From positions 1 to 28,565 of the forward strand of contig JBARRO010000041.1 of NCBI GenBank assembly GCA_049644265.1: a DNA stretch of 28,565 nucleotides, read 5' to 3'. The position numbers and the translations under genes were made by a program. Of this stretch, positions 23,892 through 28,565 are shown in pieces (position 1 is the stretch's first letter; every line of letters begins with the position of its first letter). This stretch comes from JBARRO01 sp049644265 (GTDB lineage: Bacteria; Bacteroidota; Ignavibacteria; UBA10030). Under the pieces are notes generated by a model. It did no database searches and was not told where the DNA came from. It saw only the letters and a program-made list of their open reading frames with translations.

Positions 23892-25676
23892 TCAGCCGAT
23901 AGGAATATCGGGAAATTTCTGCTTCATGAGTTTGTGGAGGTAGGATTTAATCTCGTCTTCGGTGTCCATGCTGAGGACTTTCTCCGCAACGTGCTTCGCT
24001 TCGGTAAAGTGAACCGACCGGATAATCTTCTTGATTTCGGGAAGCACCGTTGGCACAACGCTGAACTCATCGAGTCCGAGGCCGAGAAGGAGAAGCGTCG
24101 CAAGAGGATCCCCCGCCATTTCACCGCACATCCCGACCCAGACATTTTTGCTCTTGCCACGATCGATGATCCTCCGGAGGAACCTGATCACCGCCGGATG
24201 GAATTCCTGGTACAGGTCTGAGACAATATCGTTCCCCCGATCCACAGCAAGGAGATATTGAATGAGGTCGTTTGTCCCGATACTGAGAAAATCCAGCTCG
24301 GCAGCAAGGTCATCGGCGATCACGGCTGCCGCAGGCACTTCGATCATCGCACCGACCTGGATGCCGCTGTCAAAGGGGATCTTCTTCAATCGCAACTGGT
24401 CCTGCGCCTCACGGAGTAGTTGTTTGGAAAGGCGAACCTCCTTGATATTCGAAACCATGGGCATCATGACGGCGAGGTTCTTCCGCGTGCTCGCCCGGAG
24501 GATCGCACGGAGCTGGTCGAGGAACACTTCCGGCTTGTCCAACATCACCCGGATACCGCGCCATCCGAGGAAGGGGTTGTTCTCTTTGATGGATTGCGCC
24601 ATCATCTTGTCGCCGCCGATGTCGAACGTCCGGATGATTGCCTGGCGGGGATAGACCTGAGCAGCGATCAGGTCGTACTTCCGGAATTGTTCATTTTCGG
24701 ACGGAAACACATCCTTCCCGATCAAGAGCGTCTCAGACCGGAACAACCCGATGCCGTCCGCCCCCTGGACTTTGATGAACTCCAGTTCCTGTTCCAACTC
24801 CACGTTCGCCGCCAGCTTGACCTTGTGACCGTCGAGTGTCTCGGCGGGCAGGTCGCGGAGGATGTTCAGCCGTTCTTCAAAGGCCTTGTGCTCGGCTTTC
24901 TTCGCGTCGAAATGCTTGATCGTGTCCGGGCTTGGATGGACTACCACGAGGCCGTGGTAGCCGTCGACAACAATGGTGTCGTTCGCCCGAGCGATGGTTG
25001 AGATATTATGGAGACCAACGACCGCAGGGATCTTAAGTGCGCGAGAGAGAAGCGCCATGTGCGACGTCGAGCCGCCCGCCTCTGTTACGTAGGCAAGAAC
25101 ATCGTTGCGGCTGAAGATGAGCGTATCCGCGGCACCCAGGCGGTGCGAAACGACAACATACGAGCCCTCGAACTTCGAGATAAGTTTCTGCTCCTGGAGA
25201 TTCCGGAGGATCCGGTGCCGCACATCGTCGAGGTCGTTCGCACGTTCACGCGTGTATTCATCATGGGCCGCCAGCATCAACCGGTGGTATTTCTCGATTT
25301 CATCCTGCACGACAAATTCGGGATTCTTCAACTCCCTCTGGACGCGCTTCTTGACTGCCTCGAACAGGACGACGTCTTCCAGAATCATCAGCTGCGCTTC
25401 AAGAATCTTGGATTGTTTATCCCCAAGTTTTTTTTCGGCGAACTCGAGAATCTTGGCAAGCTCTTTCCTCGACCTCGCGAGCGCCTGGCCGAGCCGGTCC
25501 AATTCCCTCTCCACCTCCTCAGGACCAATCGCCTTCTCATGGACCGTCGGAGCATCTTTTTGGAACATGAACACGGGCCCCATGGCGATTCCAGGGGACG
25601 CAGGAATGCCCTTCACGATAATCTCGTCTCTCACGTGTTTGGTTTCGATGGGTCTATGTTCCTTTGTGTCCGTCAT
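23892..25676 (-). CDS. ptsI: PTS enzyme I (phosphoenolpyruvate-protein phosphotransferase)
   Basis: This 594-residue enzyme takes phosphate from phosphoenolpyruvate and passes it to HPr. The phosphorylated residue is His206 in GGSTSHMALLSRALKIPAVVG. PEP-binding segments are GLFRSETLL, TFDIGGDKM and, near the C terminus, the Cys-containing GMCGEMAGDP loop. The N-terminal helical HPr-binding region (about 50-170) is present and the length is close to standard. It overlaps ptsH by four bases (ATGA). No EII component is encoded in the window. Confidence 0.97.
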   Translation of the reverse strand: MTDTKEHRPIETKHVRDEIIVKGIPASPGIAMGPVFMFQKDAPTVHEKAIGPEEVERELDRLGQALARSRKELAKILEFAEKKLGDKQSKILEAQLMILEDVVLFEAVKKRVQRELKNPEFVVQDEIEKYHRLMLAAHDEYTRERANDLDDVRHRILRNLQEQKLISKFEGSYVVVSHRLGAADTLIFSRNDVLAYVTEAGGSTSHMALLSRALKIPAVVGLHNISTIARANDTIVVDGYHGLVVVHPSPDTIKHFDAKKAEHKAFEERLNILRDLPAETLDGHKVKLAANVELEQELEFIKVQGADGIGLFRSETLLIGKDVFPSENEQFRKYDLIAAQVYPRQAIIRTFDIGGDKMMAQSIKENNPFLGWRGIRVMLDKPEVFLDQLRAILRASTRKNLAVMMPMVSNIKEVRLSKQLLREAQDQLRLKKIPFDSGIQVGAMIEVPAAAVIADDLAAELDFLSIGTNDLIQYLLAVDRGNDIVSDLYQEFHPAVIRFLRRIIDRGKSKNVWVGMCGEMAGDPLATLLLLGLGLDEFSVVPTVLPEIKKIIRSVHFTEAKHVAEKVLSMDTEDEIKSYLHKLMKQKFPDIPIG

Positions 25677-25942
25677 GACGGTTCGTCAAAACCCCGTTCG
25701 AACAGATCCGCGATTTCCTTTGCTGCTTCTGCCTCGTCCTCGCCTTCAAAGCGGAGGAGAAGGCTCGAACCCTGCTCGGCCGCCAGGGTCATCACTCCAA
25801 TGATACTCTTGCCGTTGATCTCCAGGCCTTCCTTTTCAATGACAAATTCCGATTTGAATTTGGCAGCCAGTTTCACAATAGCTGCTGCGGGTCGAGTGTG
25901 CACGCCTGCCCGGTTTTTGATGGTCACGAGTTTTTCGATCAT
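25673..25942 (-). CDS. ptsH: Phosphocarrier protein HPr
   Basis: An 89-residue HPr with the phosphoacceptor His15 in RAGVHTRPAAAIVKLAAKF. Ser46 in INGKSIIGVMTL matches the site used by HPr kinase/phosphorylase, so regulatory serine phosphorylation is possible if that kinase exists in the genome. The position is typical, directly before and overlapping ptsI, and 19 bases after the prenyl synthase gene. The canonical motif argues for a PTS HPr rather than the nitrogen-type NPr, but without EII genes its target is unknown. Confidence 0.96.
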   Translation of the reverse strand: MIEKLVTIKNRAGVHTRPAAAIVKLAAKFKSEFVIEKEGLEINGKSIIGVMTLAAEQGSSLLLRFEGEDEAEAAKEIADLFERGFDEPS

Positions 25943-25961
25943 TCTGTGAACAAAAACCGTT

Positions 25962-26939
25962 CTAGTAGGTCCGATTGAGGAGCATGTCCGTAAACCACAT
26001 CAACATCGACTGTGCCCGGGAGGACGGGAGTGCACGGAGTTCCTCCTTCGCTTTCGCAATATCCTCTTCGATGTGTTCCCGCGCCGAAGCGATCGCCCCG
26101 CTCTCTTCGTAAATCCGCCTGAACTCCTTGATTTTTTTCCGCGATACACCGCCGTTGTTTGCCAGAGCCAGGAGCAATTTTCGGTCCGCGCCCTTCGCCC
26201 TGCGCAGCGCTGCGAGCAGCAGATAGGTCTTTTTGCCTTCGACGATGTCGCCGCCAATGGTCTTTCCAAATTCCTTCTGGTCCGCAACCATGTCCAGAAG
26301 ATCGTCCTGAATCTGGAATGCCCGGCCCGTGTGCTCCCCAAATCGACGAAGGGCTTCGATGTACTTGGGGTTCGCGTTGCCTATCAGTGCTCCGATTTCC
26401 GTCGCGACAGAAACCATCTTACCGGTTTTCTTCTGAATCATCAGCAGGTATTCATCGACCTGCACCCTCTTCCTGGTCTCGAACTCTTTGTCGTACGCCT
26501 GGCCTTCACAGACTTCCACGACGGCTTCCGTGAATACCCTGCTGATTTCCTGGATGCGCGGGGCGTTGGTCTTCAAAAGAGCCCGGTATGCAAGGGCGAG
26601 AAGGGCGTCGCCCGCGAGGAGTGCGACATTACTATCCCATTTCACATGGATGGTCGCGCGACCGCGTCGGGAGCGTGCGTGGTCCATGATATCGTCATGA
26701 ACGAGTGTGAAATTGTGGAGGATTTCAACGGCGGCACTTGCGTGCAATGCATCGAGCGGCTTTCCGCCCACTGCTTCACACGAAAACAACACCAGAAGAG
26801 GACGAATCCGCTTCCCTCCTCCCGCCAGAATATACTTCGCGGGCTCATAAAGCGTCCGGGGTGTGCTCTCCTCGATGAACGTTTTGAGGTAATCCTCTAC
26901 CCGGGATTTGTATTCGACGTAGCGATGTTTGAAGTTCAC
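25962..26939 (-). CDS. Polyprenyl diphosphate synthase
   Basis: With a GTG start this is a 325-residue trans-prenyltransferase that condenses isopentenyl diphosphate with allylic diphosphates. The two aspartate-rich motifs are HDDIMDHARSRRG (Asp82, Asp83, Asp86) and QIQDDLLDMVADQ, and GKTIGGDIVEGKKT follows. The first motif lacks the two-residue insertion of bacterial farnesyl synthases, and Phe77 stands five residues before it, which in related enzymes limits chain length to about C15-C20. Final product length is inference. GTG was chosen because it overlaps the fni stop (GTGA) with a GGGGGAA stretch upstream; the frame is open for another 34 codons inside fni, but that segment is not prenyl-synthase-like. 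Confidence 0.92.
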   Translation of the reverse strand: MNFKHRYVEYKSRVEDYLKTFIEESTPRTLYEPAKYILAGGGKRIRPLLVLFSCEAVGGKPLDALHASAAVEILHNFTLVHDDIMDHARSRRGRATIHVKWDSNVALLAGDALLALAYRALLKTNAPRIQEISRVFTEAVVEVCEGQAYDKEFETRKRVQVDEYLLMIQKKTGKMVSVATEIGALIGNANPKYIEALRRFGEHTGRAFQIQDDLLDMVADQKEFGKTIGGDIVEGKKTYLLLAALRRAKGADRKLLLALANNGGVSRKKIKEFRRIYEESGAIASAREHIEEDIAKAKEELRALPSSRAQSMLMWFTDMLLNRTY

Positions 26940-28027
26940 TGTGAGGTTCCCCCGGATCGGGCTACGAGAACCTGGTTTTGAAGGTCCCCAATGGTCCGTG
27001 ATCCCGTGAGAAACATCGCTCCTTTCAGTTCCATTGTCCATCGTTCGATCAAGGTCACGAGACCTCGCTTTCCCTCGTGCTCGAGCGCTTTGAGCAAGGG
27101 TCGAGCTGCTCCAGCAGCGTCTGCGCCGAATGCGATGGATTTGGCGACGTCAAGTCCACTGAAGATTCCGCCGGAGGAGATCACTTTCAACGCGGGCGTT
27201 TGTGCTTTGAGGCTGGCTACCTGACGAACTGCGTCGACCGTAGGAATTCCCCAGTCCCAGAACGACGACGCAAAATCGTTTCTTCCTCCGACCGACTTCC
27301 TGCGGCGCCCCTTGCTCCCGCCGTTCCTCCGGAGAATTTCAACTCCCGCCCAACTCGTTCCTCCGGCTCCCGCTACATCAATAATCCTGACACCCACATC
27401 GAGCAAACGCTTCGCAACGCTCAGAGATATCCCGGCGCCGATTTCTTTGACAATGACAGGGATCCCCAGTTCCTTCACGAGCATTTCGATTCCTTTGAGA
27501 ACTCCCTTGAAATCTGTGTTTCCTTCCGGTTGGAGAAATTCCTGAAGCGGATTGAGATGAACCGCGAATCCGTCTGCGCGAATCATCACGGCAAGTCGTC
27601 GGATGGATGAACTATCCTTCAGGCGCGCCACTTCGGCTGCTCCGATGTTGCCGAAGATTGGGATGTCGTCGGCCACCTCACGAACCACCTTGTAGGACCG
27701 ATGGAATGTGGCATCTTCGATCGCCTGGCGCTGGCTTCCCACTCCCATAGCCAATTTTTGCTCCATGCACACTTCGGCGAGGGTCCGGTTGATCCGTACC
27801 GCATCGGCATAACCGCCCGTCATGCTTGAGACGATGAGGGGAACTGCGACGGGTTTATTGAGAAACGTCGTCGAGGGGTCGACGTCGGAGAGATTCAGTT
27901 CGGGAAGCGCGTTGTGTTGAAATTCCCAGCGTTCAAAGCCCGGGGTTTTGGTTTGGAACGCGACATCCCGGGAGACGGTGAGTTCCACGTGGTGCTGCTT
28001 GCGGGATGAAGTCCGTGTATCTTTCAT
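26936..28027 (-). CDS. fni: Type 2 isopentenyl-diphosphate delta-isomerase
   Basis: This 363-residue FMN-dependent isomerase interconverts isopentenyl and dimethylallyl diphosphate, priming the prenyl synthase encoded next. Signatures include SSRKQHHVEL near the N terminus, VSSMTGGYADAVRINRTLAE, LAMGVGSQRQAIED, NPLQEFLQPEGNTDF and VIVKEIGAGIS, then DVAGAGGTSWAGVE for flavin and phosphate binding. It is not related to the Nudix-type (type 1) isomerase. The ATG has no Shine-Dalgarno. A promoter lies about 125 bases upstream (28151-28179). The four-base overlap with the prenyl synthase gene indicates coupled translation. Confidence 0.96.
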   Translation of the reverse strand: MKDTRTSSRKQHHVELTVSRDVAFQTKTPGFERWEFQHNALPELNLSDVDPSTTFLNKPVAVPLIVSSMTGGYADAVRINRTLAEVCMEQKLAMGVGSQRQAIEDATFHRSYKVVREVADDIPIFGNIGAAEVARLKDSSSIRRLAVMIRADGFAVHLNPLQEFLQPEGNTDFKGVLKGIEMLVKELGIPVIVKEIGAGISLSVAKRLLDVGVRIIDVAGAGGTSWAGVEILRRNGGSKGRRRKSVGGRNDFASSFWDWGIPTVDAVRQVASLKAQTPALKVISSGGIFSGLDVAKSIAFGADAAGAARPLLKALEHEGKRGLVTLIERWTMELKGAMFLTGSRTIGDLQNQVLVARSGGTSQ

Positions 28028-28150
28028 AACTCATTGTGTTTTTTAGAAAATAAAGAAATGACGTGCGAGAAGCAAGGTGACGGACAGATGGGACGCAGAA
28101 GCGCCGTTTCTTCACGCCCGCACGCATTTATCGTTTGTTTGTGAGGCATC

Positions 28151-28179
28151 TTATAATTATCTTTTCAGTCCCAATGCAA
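28151..28179 (-). promoter_or_regulatory. Promoter of fni, overlapping a divergent -10 element
   Basis: On the minus strand TTGCAT (28174-28179) and TTATAA (28151-28156) are separated by 17 bases. Transcription would start near 28144 and leave a leader of about 117 bases before fni. On the plus strand the same AT-rich patch contains a perfect TATAAT (28152-28157) that could serve the nucleotidyltransferase gene, with a start near 28164, but no good -35 element matches it. The 176-base gap holds no other recognised feature. Confidence 0.5.
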
Positions 28180-28203
28180 AATCGAGTTATCGTCTAAATT
28201 TTC

Positions 28204-28565
28204 ATGCGAGCGATTATCCCTGTCGCAGGTGTCGGAAGCCGACTGCGACCTCATACATACACCGTTCCCAAAGTTCTCCTGAACGTCGCCGGGAAACCGA
28301 TCATCGGCCATATTCTCGACAAAATCATCGAGAACGGGTTTACGGAGGCCACGATCATCGTCGGCTATCTGGGCGAGATGGTCAAGGAATATGTTCTCAA
28401 GAACTATTCGATTAAGGTCGATTTCGTTGAGCAGGAAGAGCGGCTGGGCCTCGGCCACGCTATTTACCTCTCCCGCCACACGTTTTCCCGCCAGCCTATC
28501 CTGATTATTCTCGGAGACACGATCTTCGACGTCGATCTGAAAGCTATGATGGGGCAGGACTGCAC
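28204..28565 (+). CDS. Sugar nucleotidyltransferase, partial (runs off the right edge)
   Basis: The first 120 codons of a nucleotidyltransferase of the glucose-1-phosphate thymidylyl/uridylyltransferase type, which activates a sugar phosphate with an NTP. The N terminus RAIIPVAGVGSRLRPHTYTVPK carries the NTP-binding GxGxRLxPxTxxxPK pattern. LNVAGKPIIGHILDKI and ERLGLGHAIYLSR follow, and ILIILGDTIFDVD is the metal-binding segment of the fold. The exact substrate cannot be told without the missing C-terminal part. It is the only plus-strand gene. No Shine-Dalgarno precedes the ATG. Confidence 0.9.
   Translation, partial: MRAIIPVAGVGSRLRPHTYTVPKVLLNVAGKPIIGHILDKIIENGFTEATIIVGYLGEMVKEYVLKNYSIKVDFVEQEERLGLGHAIYLSRHTFSRQPILIILGDTIFDVDLKAMMGQDC

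Noticed and set aside
26940..27041. 34-codon N-terminal extension of the prenyl synthase
   Set aside because: It lies inside the conserved 3' end of fni, is not prenyl-synthase-like, and the GTG at 26939 gives a four-base overlap and a normal-length enzyme.

Overview
The window looks like a chromosomal housekeeping stretch from the Bacteroidota/Chlorobiota/Ignavibacteriota side of the FCB group. The placement is inferred from three things: a PorZ-like protein with a type IX secretion (T9SS) C-terminal domain, a small PUR-type (DUF3276-like) protein, and the acpP-fabF-rnc gene order. The moderate-to-high GC content, E. coli-type -35/-10 promoters and PTS enzyme I/HPr pair fit Ignavibacteria-like lineages better than classical Bacteroidetes. 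No species can be named. Of 27 coding genes, 26 lie on the minus strand. The last is on the plus strand and runs off the right edge. No tRNA, rRNA, CRISPR array or insertion sequence was found, and no gene-free gap exceeds about 261 bases.

The minus-strand genes are described in transcription order, from right to left. At 25962-28027 lie type 2 IPP isomerase (fni) and a polyprenyl diphosphate synthase, overlapping by 4 bases: isoprenoid synthesis. At 22819-25942 lie HPr and enzyme I of a PTS, also overlapping by 4 bases, then a bifunctional phosphoglucose/phosphomannose isomerase. No sugar-specific EII gene is present, so the PTS may be regulatory. At 17712-22557 lies a tightly packed envelope trio: a fusion of a HExxH peptidase, a TolB-like propeller and an Omp85-type barrel; a PQQ-propeller (BamB-like) lipoprotein; and a PEGA-repeat membrane protein. 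At 12768-17558 lie a Crp/Fnr regulator, a PHP phosphoesterase, lumazine synthase, the PorZ-like protein and the PUR-like protein.

At 2221-12551, behind a good promoter at 12654-12682, lies the lipid/ribosome operon yceD-rpmF-plsX-fabH-fabD-fabG-acpP-fabF-rnc. It continues into gcvP (4-base overlap with rnc) and a CoA-binding protein, and closes with a hairpin at 2173-2203. This operon supplies malonyl/acyl-ACP chemistry for membrane lipid together with ribosomal protein L32 and RNase III. A short Omp85 protein with a single POTRA domain and rsmE follow at 47-2154.

The most interesting material is the envelope trio, especially the three-part fusion at 19753-22557. Two low-complexity repeat remnants (822-850 and 19698-19735) and a hairpin that may occlude the ribosome binding site of the short Omp85 gene are also notable. 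Most of the window is otherwise conserved core genome.
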